The notes under the pieces are model-generated. The model did not search any database, was not told the DNA's origin, and saw only the letters and a list, made by a program, of their open reading frames with translations. A DNA stretch of 8,421 nt, from positions 1 through 8,421 of the forward strand of contig JANLQX010000251.1 in NCBI GenBank assembly GCA_031368095.1. Reading direction: 5' to 3'. Position numbers and translations under genes: made by a program. Shown in pieces: positions 1 through 6,656 of this stretch. Source of the stretch: JANLQX01 sp031368095. GTDB taxonomy: Bacteria; Actinomycetota; Acidimicrobiia; Acidimicrobiales; JANYDT01. Numbering within the stretch: the stretch's first letter is position 1; the number at the start of each line of letters is the position of its first letter.

Positions 1-106
1 GCAAAAGTCACCCGTTTGAATCGCTCGCGCCATCAGCGCGCCATGGAGAAGCCGGCGTAAACACCTCGGGTTGGCTCGCATCCCCGGTGAACAGCGGGTT
101 CTATCG
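1..106. other. Flank beyond tRNA-Ala with no recognisable gene
   Basis: This stretch lies downstream of tRNA-Ala in the direction of transcription. Plus-strand frame 1 is open from base 1 to a TAA at 58-60 (19 codons, rich in Arg, ending in EKPA), which could be the tail of a plus-strand gene converging on the tRNA, but it is too short to identify. The motif GCGCCAT occurs twice within 1-45. No GC hairpin followed by a T-run, as expected for an intrinsic terminator, was seen on either strand. Confidence 0.3.
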
Positions 107-179
107 TGGAGACGAACGGGATCGAACCGTCGACCTCCTGCTTGCAAAGCAGGCGCTCTACCAATTGAGCTACGTCCCC
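107..179 (-). tRNA. tRNA-Ala (anticodon UGC)
   Basis: A complete 73-nt cloverleaf reads on the minus strand. The acceptor arm is GGGGACG pairing with CGTCTCC, and its third pair is G-U, the classic G3:U70 identity element of alanine tRNA. The D arm contains AGCTCAATTGGTAGAGC. The anticodon stem CCTGC/GCAGG encloses loop TTTGCAA with anticodon TGC at plus-strand 144-146. The T arm contains GGTTCGATCC. The discriminator is A at 107. The next bases are CGA, so CCA is not encoded and must be added by CCA-adding enzyme. It decodes GCA and, by wobble, other Ala codons. It starts 16 nt after the stop of the upstream oxidoreductase gene, so it is probably cut out of a shared transcript by RNase P and RNase Z. 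Confidence 0.97.
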
Positions 180-195
180 GAAAAGCTCACCAAGC

Positions 196-1191
196 CTAGC
201 GGCCTCCAACGGCGGCGCCGTCGAAGCGAGAACACCGAACGCCAAGCCGGGCCAGCGTCTTGAGCACGCCGGCGGGACTACCCACCTGTGACGCCAGCCC
301 ACCGACCAGGGGACCTTCGCATCGATTGGCCACGAGTTCGTCGATCATCACCACCACCATCGCCGCGGCAGCGACCGACGGACGTGCGGTACTACCGAGC
401 ACCACCGAATCCACGCGACCGCCTTTTCGGCCTCGAACCTCGACCCGAACGGCACCGTCGCCGGCTTCGGGATGGGGTCGACGCATCATCGGGAGCCGAG
501 CGGTCGCCCGGTCACGACGCGTGGCGCCCACGCGGGACGTGATCCACCGGGCGTCGGCAAAGACCGGCTGTAACAGGATGGGATCGGCAAGCGCGGCGCG
601 ATAGCAATCGACACCGCCGATCGGATCCGGGAACCAGCACAGTTCCCGGCCGGAGCCACCAGGGAAGGCCTCCCATCGGCCTTCTCGCCAGTCCCGGCCG
701 TCCTCGCTCAACGCCGCGTGATGCTGACGGGCACACGCCGGACCAGCGGTGCCCGTCTTGGCCACGTGGATTTCGTCGATCGCGTCGAACTCGCCCGCGC
801 CGTGGCGAGCGAGAAGACAGGTGAGCCCGGGCGCAAACCCAGTTCCGAGCACGATCCGCCGATCGGCCGACGCCGCCGCCACACCAAGGGCGGGGAGTGC
901 TTCAACATCATCCACGCTGTCGCCAACGGAGACGACGTGGGCGCCGGCCTGCAACGCTCGTGACGCCAGATCGACATGGCCGGGAGGCGTGGCGAGCACG
1001 ACCACGTCAGGGTCGACCTCGTCCCACGAACGGCCCCCCAATCGACGGCGCGCCGGGAGGTTGGCCAAGGGGCCGGGATCATGATCGTCGACCACGACGT
1101 CAAAGGTGGTGCCAGTCCGGTCCAAGACCTCGACGACGCGGCGGCCAACCGCTCCGAACCCGACGACAAGCACAGTCGTCACCGTCGTCAC
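196..1191 (-). CDS. Saccharopine-dehydrogenase-like Rossmann-fold NAD(P)-binding protein
   Basis: 331 residues starting at GTG. The N-terminus is a Rossmann fold: strand VLVVGFGAVGRR with GxGxxG at residues 11-16, a second strand ending in Asp-Asp (35-36), which favours NAD over NADP, and VVVLATPPGHVDLA (63-76), the usual third dinucleotide-contacting segment. The segment LGTGFAPGLT (115-124), then an alpha/beta domain with WFPDPIGGVDCYRA (186-199) and a late VEVRGRKGGR strand, match the general plan of saccharopine dehydrogenase and homospermidine synthase-like oxidoreductases. The substrate cannot be read from the sequence, and lysine metabolism should not be assumed. GTG codons also occur at residues 4 and 7, and none has a convincing Shine-Dalgarno. 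The start lies 9 nt after the stop of the preceding small ORF, so translational coupling is likely. The gene sits between tRNA-Ile and tRNA-Ala, which are normally neighbours. The reading frame is secure; the function is only a fold-level call. Confidence 0.85.
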   Translation of the reverse strand: MTTVTTVLVVGFGAVGRRVVEVLDRTGTTFDVVVDDHDPGPLANLPARRRLGGRSWDEVDPDVVVLATPPGHVDLASRALQAGAHVVSVGDSVDDVEALPALGVAAASADRRIVLGTGFAPGLTCLLARHGAGEFDAIDEIHVAKTGTAGPACARQHHAALSEDGRDWREGRWEAFPGGSGRELCWFPDPIGGVDCYRAALADPILLQPVFADARWITSRVGATRRDRATARLPMMRRPHPEAGDGAVRVEVRGRKGGRVDSVVLGSTARPSVAAAAMVVVMIDELVANRCEGPLVGGLASQVGSPAGVLKTLARLGVRCSRFDGAAVGGR

Positions 1192-1200
1192 CCGGCGACG

Positions 1201-1338
1201 TCAGTGGAGATCGGGGCCTGACAACTCACGCCAGCCGCCTTGCTGGGGAGGGATGCCGCCGCTGCCTCGCAACCGAATGAACGCCGAGATGATTCCGGCG
1301 AGACCAAGGGACACGAGAAGCCGACGAAGTGCTTGCAC
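1201..1338 (-). CDS. Small membrane-anchored protein, 45 aa, directly after tRNA-Ile
   Basis: An unlisted short ORF: GTG at 1338-1336, stop TGA at 1203-1201, 45 residues. It begins with a basic patch (QALRR), then a hydrophobic stretch LLVSLGLAGIISAFI (residues 7-21) long enough for one short membrane helix, then a basic RLRG and a Gly/Pro-rich tail containing GGIPPQQGGWREL and ending GPDLH. The pattern of N-terminal helix plus ordered Gly/Pro/Trp tail looks like a real protein and not noise. An in-frame TAG at 1347-1345 inside the tRNA limits the start to the GTG at 1338 or the GTG at 1314. The preferred GTG leaves only one nucleotide between the tRNA-Ile discriminator base and the codon, so the message would be nearly leaderless after RNase Z cleavage. 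The following dehydrogenase gene starts 9 nt after its stop. I do not recognise a named family. Function unknown. Confidence 0.55.
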   Translation of the reverse strand: MQALRRLLVSLGLAGIISAFIRLRGSGGIPPQQGGWRELSGPDLH

Positions 1339-1339
1339 G

Positions 1340-1413
1340 TGGGGCTAGCTGGAATCGAACCAGCGACCTTCACATTATCAGTGTGACGCTCTAACCAACT
1401 GAGCTATAGCCCC
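1340..1413 (-). tRNA. tRNA-Ile (anticodon GAU)
   Basis: A complete 74-nt cloverleaf on the minus strand. The acceptor GGGGCTA pairs perfectly with TAGCCCC. The D arm contains AGCTCAGTTGGTTAGAGC. The anticodon stem TCACA/TGTGA encloses loop CTGATAA with anticodon GAT. The T arm CTGGTTCGATTCCAG is canonical. The discriminator is A at 1340, followed by CG, so CCA is not encoded. It decodes AUC and AUU. It follows the DUF3566 gene by 64 nt and begins the Ile-Ala tRNA pair that commonly follows gyrBA and DUF3566 in Actinomycetota. Confidence 0.97.
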
Positions 1414-1430
1414 GCAACAGCGCCACCTGC

Positions 1431-1445
1431 GGTCCGTGAAGGACC
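1431..1445 (-). other. Small inverted repeat between DUF3566 gene and tRNA-Ile
   Basis: GGTCC, a 5-nt loop, then GGACC form a perfect 5-bp hairpin in the 64-nt gap. There is no T-run after it on the minus strand, so it is not a standard intrinsic terminator. It may be a weak pause site, part of tRNA leader processing, or chance. A clear promoter for tRNA-Ile was not found in this gap. Confidence 0.25.
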
Positions 1446-1477
1446 AGTTCCAAGGCAGCGAAATGCGGACGCCGATC

Positions 1478-2029
1478 TTACACAGCCGTCCCCGCCACCG
1501 GACCGGATTGCGTGGGGCCGTCCCACATCGTCGTCGTGTCATCCCATGCATTGGCGTAATGACCCTCGACCGCTTCCGCGTTCACAGGTGCGGCGTGCGG
1601 CTCAGGTTGAGTTTTCGGAAGAGGAGGGCGCTCTTCGAGCACCGTGACAACGAGGCCGCCGAGCACGCCGCTCACGCCGTTGAAGAAGAACCCGAGAAGC
1701 ATCGTGGCGATAACGGCGACGATGACCAGACCGGCGCCGATCCCGGCGGCGGCACGCAACAACACCGAAAGGTCGACTTTGAAGCCCTTGGCAAACCCGG
1801 CGTCCTGGAGGAACTTTTCCACCCGACCGAGCAAACCAAGCCGGTCGACGATGTTGGCGACGATGGCGAGGACCGCCATCGACACGGCCCAGCACAGAAG
1901 ATGGAACGCCACTGCGAGACGAAACAACGAGCCCAGCTCCACGCGGCGAACGACCCGGCGAACCCGCACTCCCCGACGAACACGTCGTCTCCTCCTGGCC
2001 ACGACGCCTGATCGTAGTAGTTCGTGCAC
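1478..2029 (-). CDS. DUF3566 family transmembrane protein
   Basis: About 183 residues from the chosen GTG start. A very basic cytoplasmic N-terminus (runs of Arg, RRRRVRRGVRVRR) leads into the diagnostic VRRVELGSLFRLAV segment. Two membrane helices follow, at roughly residues 36-60 and 93-116, separated by an amphipathic stretch containing FLQDAGFAKG. The second helix is followed by FFFNGVSGVLGGLVVTVLEE, the usual end of the DUF3566 domain. The roughly 35-residue tail is Pro/Asp-rich and probably disordered. The family is typically found just downstream of gyrA in Actinomycetota, as here apart from inserted genes; its biochemical function is not established. The start is uncertain. The GTG at 2029 has GGGAG at 2043-2039 with a 9-nt spacer. 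ATG at 2047 and GTG at 2074 lack one. GTG at 2002 lies 8 nt after a TACGAT -10-like box and could be leaderless. Confidence 0.85.
   Translation of the reverse strand: MHELLRSGVVARRRRRVRRGVRVRRVVRRVELGSLFRLAVAFHLLCWAVSMAVLAIVANIVDRLGLLGRVEKFLQDAGFAKGFKVDLSVLLRAAAGIGAGLVIVAVIATMLLGFFFNGVSGVLGGLVVTVLEERPPLPKTQPEPHAAPVNAEAVEGHYANAWDDTTTMWDGPTQSGPVAGTAV
2011..2016 (-). promoter_or_regulatory. Possible -10 element (TACGAT) for DUF3566 transcript
   Basis: TACGAT fits the actinobacterial TAnnnT -10 pattern and ends 8 nt before an in-frame GTG at 2002, a spacing compatible with a nearly leaderless message. No TTGACA-like -35 lies 17-18 nt upstream. If real, the DUF3566 protein would begin MARRRRR and the longer starts would be wrong. 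Confidence 0.25.
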
Positions 2030-2038
2030 TTGGCATTT

Positions 2039-2043
2039 CTCCC
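2039..2043 (-). promoter_or_regulatory. Shine-Dalgarno supporting the DUF3566 GTG start at 2029
   Basis: GGGAG lies 9 nt upstream of the GTG at 2029-2027. It is the only purine-rich SD-like element near any of the four candidate starts and decided the start given for this gene. Confidence 0.4.
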
Positions 2044-2128
2044 GCATCTCGCGCTGGAGGGCCGCAGGCGCCACTTCTTGTCCGACGGAGTGGAACGCCT
2101 TGCGACCACAGGCTGACGATGGATCGTC

Positions 2129-2464
2129 ATGATCACTTCGAAACCCGCATCACCGAGTCGCGAGCAAGGTGCGGTCACCGTTCTTGTTGGCCTCAGCGTT
2201 GTCATTGCCGCGTTACTGACGCTCGCCGTCATCAACCTCGGAGTGGCGGCAACGGACCGAGCCCGCGCCCAAACAGCCGCCGATGCCGCTGCGCTTGCGG
2301 GCGTGCTCGAAGGTCGTGACGGTGCCGATCAATTGGCAACGGCCAACGACGGACGCGTCATTGACTACCAGGACGCCGGCGACGAAGTGCAGGTGCGGGT
2401 CGAAGTCGGCGACGCGGTTGCCACGGCCCGGGCGCAGCGACGCGAGACGCCGCCGTTCTCGTAG
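2129..2464 (+). CDS. TadE/TadG-like small membrane-anchored protein
   Basis: 111 residues, the only plus-strand gene. A short polar N-terminus ending REQGAVTVLV leads into one hydrophobic helix (about residues 15-40, GLSVVIAALLTLAVINLGVA), then the hallmark ATDRARAQTAADAAALAGV segment of actinobacterial TadE/TadG and Rv3654c-like proteins. The extracytoplasmic part is short, with acidic and Val-rich strands. In the family such proteins are pseudopilin-like components associated with Tad (Flp) pilus secretion loci. Here no tadA, tadB, tadC or flp gene is adjacent, so it is an orphan copy. The ATG at 2129 has a weak GGAT 5 nt upstream. Two stops, TAG TAG, end it, 9 nt from the convergent ABC-F stop. 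It is divergent from the DUF3566 gene across roughly 100 nt. Confidence 0.8.
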   Translation: MITSKPASPSREQGAVTVLVGLSVVIAALLTLAVINLGVAATDRARAQTAADAAALAGVLEGRDGADQLATANDGRVIDYQDAGDEVQVRVEVGDAVATARAQRRETPPFS

Positions 2465-2473
2465 TAGCGAGCT

Positions 2474-4141
2474 CTACACCGTGATTTCGTGGACGTGACC
2501 GGCATCCACCACGAGGCGACGCGTGACGCGTACGGCATCGAGCATTCGACGGTCGTGGCTGACCAGCAGAACCGTTCCCGGGAAGCGGTCAAGGGCGGCT
2601 TCGAGCTGCTCGATGGCCACAAGGTCCAGGTGGTTGGTCGGCTCGTCGAGCACGAGCAGGTTCACCCCACCCAGTTGAAAGCGCGCCAGGGTGGCCCGGG
2701 TCCGCTCACCCGGCGACAGCAGTCGGGCTGGTCGGGCCACGTCGTCACCGGCGAGACCGAACTTGGCCAACAGGGTTCGCACCTCAGCCACCGTCGACGA
2801 CGGGTACCACCCAAGAAACGCGTCGACCAACGTGGCGTCGCCCGCCACCGGAATACGAGCCTGATCAACCTCGCCCACGACCACGCCACTCCCTCGAACC
2901 ACCGTGCCGGATCGCGGCTCGAGGTGGCCGAGAAGCAGCCCGAGCAGCGTGGTCTTGCCTGAGCCGTTGGCGCCGGTCACGGCCACCCGGTCACCGTAGG
3001 CAAGGTCAAGGTCGACCGGCCCGAAGACGAACGAGCCACGTTGCATAGTGACGCCGCGAAGCGATGACACCACCGTGCCTGAACGCGGCGCGGCGACGAT
3101 CTCGTAGCGCAACTCCCACACCTTGCGAGGTTCGACGACCACGTCGAGACGCTCGGCCGCCTTCTCCAATCGTGATGCCTTTCCGGCCTGCTTCTCGCTC
3201 GTTTCCGCCTTGGCCTTCCGGCCGATCTTGTCTGGGTCAGCGCCCTTCTTGCGAAGATCGGCGCGAGTCTTTCGTACTCCTTTGTCGGCCCAATCACGGG
3301 TGGTTCGGGCCCGGCTCATGAGGTCATCGTGGCGAGCTTCATAGTCGTCGAAGGACTCCAGGGCCCGACGCTTGACCACGTCGCGTTCGCGCAGGAACGC
3401 AGCAAATCCACCACCGAACAACGTGGCTCGACGCTCAACGGCATCGAGCTCGAACACGTCGGTCACGGTGTTTTCCAGAAATGCCCGGTCATGACTCACG
3501 ACGACCACCCCGGCGCCGCGGTCGCGGAGTTCGGCGACGAAGCGTTCGAGGCGGGCGAGTCCGGCGAGGTCGAGATCGTTGGTCGGCTCGTCGAGGCAGA
3601 ACACGTCGAAGCGGGCCAGCAGGAGCGCAGCCAGGCCAACCCGAGCCTTCTGCCCTCCGCTCAACGCGCCCACGACCACCGACGCACCCAGTCGGCCTTC
3701 GAGACCGACGTCGTGCAACGCCGCCGGAATCCGGTCGACAAGGTCGGCTCCACCCAGGCTCAGCCACCGGTCGAGGTCGTCGCCGTAGTTGTCACCGAGC
3801 GGGTCACCGGTGGCGAGCGCCGCGGCCGACGCCTCCATGGCCGTCGTTGCCACCGCCACCCCGGTCCGCCCGGCGAGCCACTCCCCAATCGTCTCCGCCG
3901 GACCCGCGCTCACCAACTGCTGGGCGAGATAGCCGACCGAAGTCGCCGACGGAGCACGGTCCACCCGCCCGGCGAGAGGCATCTCCAAGCCGGCCAACAC
4001 GCGAAGCAACGTGGTCTTCCCCGCCCCATTGCCCCCAACCAGGCCGATGACCCGACCGGGAGCGACGGTGAGATCGATGCCCTCGGCCAGGACCACCGGG
4101 CCGTAGCCAAGCGTTAGCCCGCTGGCAATGACGGAACCCAT
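2474..4141 (-). CDS. ABC-F family ATPase (duplicated ATP-binding cassette, no membrane domain)
   Basis: 555 residues with two fused nucleotide-binding domains and no transmembrane helices, which defines ABC-F rather than a transporter. Domain 1: Walker A GGNGAGKT (36-43), signature LSGGQ (160-164), Walker B FCLDEPTNDLD with catalytic Glu185, H-loop His217. Domain 2: Walker A GANGSGKT (390-397), signature LSPGE (475-479), Walker B LLVLDEPTNHLD with Glu500, H-loop His529. Between them, about residues 246-340, is a long charged helical linker rich in Lys/Arg/Asp, corresponding to the P-site tRNA interaction motif by which ABC-F proteins reach into the ribosomal E site. Known members regulate translation or protect ribosomes from antibiotics; which applies cannot be told from sequence. 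The protein lacks the overall EttA look and resembles the roughly 540-aa actinobacterial ABC-F group. The ATG is 24 nt downstream of gyrA, suggesting cotranscription, without a strong Shine-Dalgarno. Confidence 0.92.
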   Translation of the reverse strand: MGSVIASGLTLGYGPVVLAEGIDLTVAPGRVIGLVGGNGAGKTTLLRVLAGLEMPLAGRVDRAPSATSVGYLAQQLVSAGPAETIGEWLAGRTGVAVATTAMEASAAALATGDPLGDNYGDDLDRWLSLGGADLVDRIPAALHDVGLEGRLGASVVVGALSGGQKARVGLAALLLARFDVFCLDEPTNDLDLAGLARLERFVAELRDRGAGVVVVSHDRAFLENTVTDVFELDAVERRATLFGGGFAAFLRERDVVKRRALESFDDYEARHDDLMSRARTTRDWADKGVRKTRADLRKKGADPDKIGRKAKAETSEKQAGKASRLEKAAERLDVVVEPRKVWELRYEIVAAPRSGTVVSSLRGVTMQRGSFVFGPVDLDLAYGDRVAVTGANGSGKTTLLGLLLGHLEPRSGTVVRGSGVVVGEVDQARIPVAGDATLVDAFLGWYPSSTVAEVRTLLAKFGLAGDDVARPARLLSPGERTRATLARFQLGGVNLLVLDEPTNHLDLVAIEQLEAALDRFPGTVLLVSHDRRMLDAVRVTRRLVVDAGHVHEITV

Positions 4142-4147
4142 ACGCGC

Positions 4148-4159
4148 GCTTTCGAAAGC
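4148..4159. repeat. 12-bp perfect palindrome in the gyrA to ABC-F gap
   Basis: GCTTTCGAAAGC is its own reverse complement and fills half of the 24-nt gap between the gyrA stop and the ABC-F start. In RNA it could fold only as a 4-bp stem with a UCGA loop. No T-run follows, so it is not a convincing terminator. It could be a protein-binding site or chance. Confidence 0.3.
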
Positions 4160-4165
4160 TTGGGT

Positions 4166-6613
4166 TCAGTCCACGTCGGTCTGCAGCACCTTGGCGACGG
4201 CGGCGACCTGCTGGCCAGCGTCGAGGGCCATGACCCGCACGCCCGTGCCCTCGCGACTCTGCGAGCTGATGTCTCGGACGTTCTGGCGGTTGGTGACCCC
4301 ACCGTCGGAGATCAAGATGATTTCATCTTCGATCTCGACGACGAAAGCGGCGGCAAGGTGACCCTTTTTAGCCGGGAGCTTGTAGGAGATAACGCCCTGT
4401 CCGCCACGACCCTGGACCGAGAAACGCTCGACCTTGGTGCGCTTCCCGAAGCCTTGATTGGTGATCAGCAAAATGTCGGTGGCGTCCGAGACCGAGTCGC
4501 AACTGACAACAATGTCGTTGGGCTTGAGCTTCATCCCGCGAACGCCAGCCGCGGCACGACCCATGGCCCGCACGTCTTCTTCGGAGAAGCGAATGCCCTG
4601 GCCGAGCTTGGACACCATCAGGATGTGGTCGGCCCCATTGGTCTGGATGACCTTGACGAGTTCGTCGTCGTCGCGAAGGTTCACCGCGATGATGCCGGCC
4701 CGTAGCGACGAGTCGTATTCACTCATCAGCGTCTTCTTGACCTGGCCAAGCTTGGTGCAGAAGAACAGATACCGATGGTCTTCATAGGTACGCGTATCAA
4801 TGATCGCTTGGATCTTCTCGTTCGGAGCAAGCGGCAACAGGTTCACAATCGCCGTGCCCCGGGCGGCACGATCCTTCATCGGGATCTCGTGGGCCTTCAA
4901 CCGGTAGACCCGACCGCGGGTGGAGAAGAACAGCAGATAGGCGTGCGCGCTGGTGGAAATGATGTCGGTGACGTAGTCCTCATCGCGGACCTTCGCCCCC
5001 TGGATGCCACGGCCACCGCGGCCCTGCGTACGGAACGTGTCGGCCGGCATGGCCTTGATGTAGCCAACCTTGGAGAACGTGATGACGAGCTCGAGGTCCT
5101 CGATCAGGTCCTCCATGCTGAGGTCGCCCGGATCGAAAGTGATGACCGACTTGCGGGGTGTGGCGAACTGCTCGCGCACCGCACCCATCTCGGTCTTGAT
5201 GACGGTGCGAAGAACAACGTCGTCACCAAGAATTGCTTCGAGGCCGCCGATGCGCTCGCGCAGTTCCAACATTTCCGCCTCGAGCTCGGAGCGGCCTAGG
5301 CGGGTAAGTCGACCGAGTTGCATGTCCAGGATGTAGTTGGCCTGAATCTCGGAGAAGTCGAACGGCGCCGCCATAAGGGCCACGCGTGCACCGGCCCGAT
5401 CTTCGGCCGTGCGGATCGCCTGAATGATCTGGTCGATCATGTCCAAGGCCTTGAGGAGGCCTTCGACGATATGGGCGCGATCACGCGCCTTCTTCAATCG
5501 GTGCTCAGAGCGACGGGTGATGACCTCGACCTGGTGGGCCACATAATGCGTGAGGACCTGCAACAGGTTCAGCGAACGCGGCACGCCGTCGACCAGGGCA
5601 ACGGTGTTCATGCTGAACGTGGATTGCAACGCCGTGTATTTGAACAAGTTGTTCATCACCACGTTGGAATTGGCGTCGCGCTTGAGTTCGATGACCAAGC
5701 GGGTCTTCCCCTTGGCCGACTCGTCGTTGGCGTTGGAGATACCGACGAGTTCACCGGAGTCGACCAGCTCACCAATACGCTCCAGGATCCCAGTGGGGCT
5801 GGACTGGTACGGCAGTTCGGTGACCACGATCTGCTCGCGACCGCCCTTGAGTTCTTCGATCTCGGCGACGGCCCGCATACGGATCGCGCCTTTGCCGGTG
5901 CGGTACGCATCATTGATTCCGGATCGGCCCAGAATGAGCGCACCGGTGGGGAAGTCGGGACCCTTGACGAAGCCCATGAGCTGCTCGACGGTGGCGTCGG
6001 GGTGATCGATGAGGAACGTGGTGGCGTCGATAACTTCGCCCAGGTTGTGCGGCGGAATGTTGGTGGCCATGCCGACGGCAATACCGGTGGAACCGTTGAC
6101 GAGCAGGTTCGGAAAGCGAGCCGGGAGGACGCTTGGCTCCTCCTTGTCGCCGGAGAAGTTGGTAGTGAAGTTGACCGTGCCCTCGTCGATGTCGGCCAGC
6201 ATCTGCATGGCCAGCGGGGCGAGTCGTGCCTCGGTATAGCGGTAGGCCGCCGCTCGGGCGTCGGGCGAACCGAAGTTTCCGTGGCCATCGATGAGGGGAT
6301 GGCGCAAGGAGAACGACTGGGCCATTCGCACGAGCGCGTCGTAGGCCGCGGTGTCACCGTGGGGGTGGTAGTTGCCGATGACGTCGCCGACGACCTTGGC
6401 GCATTTCACGTGGGCCCGGTCCGGACGGAACCCGGAATCGAACATCGACCACAGGATGCGACGGTGCACCGGCTTCAACCCATCGCGCACATCGGGCAGG
6501 GCACGCGACACGATGACCGACATGGCGTAGTCGAGGAAGGATCGCTCCATCTCCTCTTGGATCTCAATCGGCTCGATGTTGTCGAAGTCGAGGGGCGGTT
6601 CGATGTTGGTCAT
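4166..6613 (-). CDS. gyrA: DNA gyrase subunit A
   Basis: 815 residues, full length. It breaks and rejoins DNA in the A2B2 gyrase complex. The winged-helix domain carries the quinolone pocket: HPHGDTAAYDALVRM (83-97), where Thr88 aligns with E. coli Ser83 and M. tuberculosis Ala90, and Asp92 with Asp87/Asp94. The catalytic pair is Arg125-Tyr126 in AAYRYTEARL. The tower and coiled-coil follow to about residue 490. The C-terminal pinwheel domain has the GyrA box as QGRGGRG (530-536), with Gly where E. coli has Arg (QRRGGKG), and a second GyrA-box-like QGRGGQG (734-740) on a later blade. There is no acidic C-terminal tail; it ends QTDVD. The ATG at 6613 has GAGGA 9 nt upstream and follows gyrB by 43 nt, so the two are cotranscribed. 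Confidence 0.98.
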   Translation of the reverse strand: MTNIEPPLDFDNIEPIEIQEEMERSFLDYAMSVIVSRALPDVRDGLKPVHRRILWSMFDSGFRPDRAHVKCAKVVGDVIGNYHPHGDTAAYDALVRMAQSFSLRHPLIDGHGNFGSPDARAAAYRYTEARLAPLAMQMLADIDEGTVNFTTNFSGDKEEPSVLPARFPNLLVNGSTGIAVGMATNIPPHNLGEVIDATTFLIDHPDATVEQLMGFVKGPDFPTGALILGRSGINDAYRTGKGAIRMRAVAEIEELKGGREQIVVTELPYQSSPTGILERIGELVDSGELVGISNANDESAKGKTRLVIELKRDANSNVVMNNLFKYTALQSTFSMNTVALVDGVPRSLNLLQVLTHYVAHQVEVITRRSEHRLKKARDRAHIVEGLLKALDMIDQIIQAIRTAEDRAGARVALMAAPFDFSEIQANYILDMQLGRLTRLGRSELEAEMLELRERIGGLEAILGDDVVLRTVIKTEMGAVREQFATPRKSVITFDPGDLSMEDLIEDLELVITFSKVGYIKAMPADTFRTQGRGGRGIQGAKVRDEDYVTDIISTSAHAYLLFFSTRGRVYRLKAHEIPMKDRAARGTAIVNLLPLAPNEKIQAIIDTRTYEDHRYLFFCTKLGQVKKTLMSEYDSSLRAGIIAVNLRDDDELVKVIQTNGADHILMVSKLGQGIRFSEEDVRAMGRAAAGVRGMKLKPNDIVVSCDSVSDATDILLITNQGFGKRTKVERFSVQGRGGQGVISYKLPAKKGHLAAAFVVEIEDEIILISDGGVTNRQNVRDISSQSREGTGVRVMALDAGQQVAAVAKVLQTDVD

Positions 6614-6622
6614 GCCAGACGG

Positions 6623-6627
6623 TCCTC
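6623..6627 (-). promoter_or_regulatory. Shine-Dalgarno of gyrA
   Basis: GAGGA in the gyrB-gyrA gap, 9 nt upstream of the gyrA ATG. It fixes the start before MTNIEPP. Confidence 0.65.
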
Positions 6628-6656
6628 AGTTGAGTGAATCAGAAAAGTAAGCACGC

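Noticed and set aside
1..31. A tRNA-like T-arm (GTTTGAATC) near the left edge
   Set aside because: The flanking bases do not form a 5-bp T stem and no acceptor or anticodon arm can be placed, so the match is chance.
1188..1373. A 61-codon minus-strand frame spanning the tRNA-Ile edge
   Set aside because: It runs through the tRNA and is out of frame with the more protein-like 45-aa ORF at 1201-1338, which has the better residue pattern.
1436..2011. A 191-codon plus-strand frame over the DUF3566 gene
   Set aside because: The translation is a charged, low-complexity shadow. The minus strand has two membrane helices and the DUF3566 pattern.
3329..4117. A 262-codon open frame antisense to the ABC-F gene
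   Set aside because: Same composition effect; the protein is low in hydrophobic cores and rich in Arg, His and Gln, while the minus-strand ABC-F motifs are unambiguous.
5318..6637. A 439-codon open frame antisense to gyrA
   Set aside because: It is the mirror of the gyrA reading frame. High GC at third codon positions removes stops on the opposite strand, the translation has no recognisable domain, and the gyrA protein is conserved throughout.
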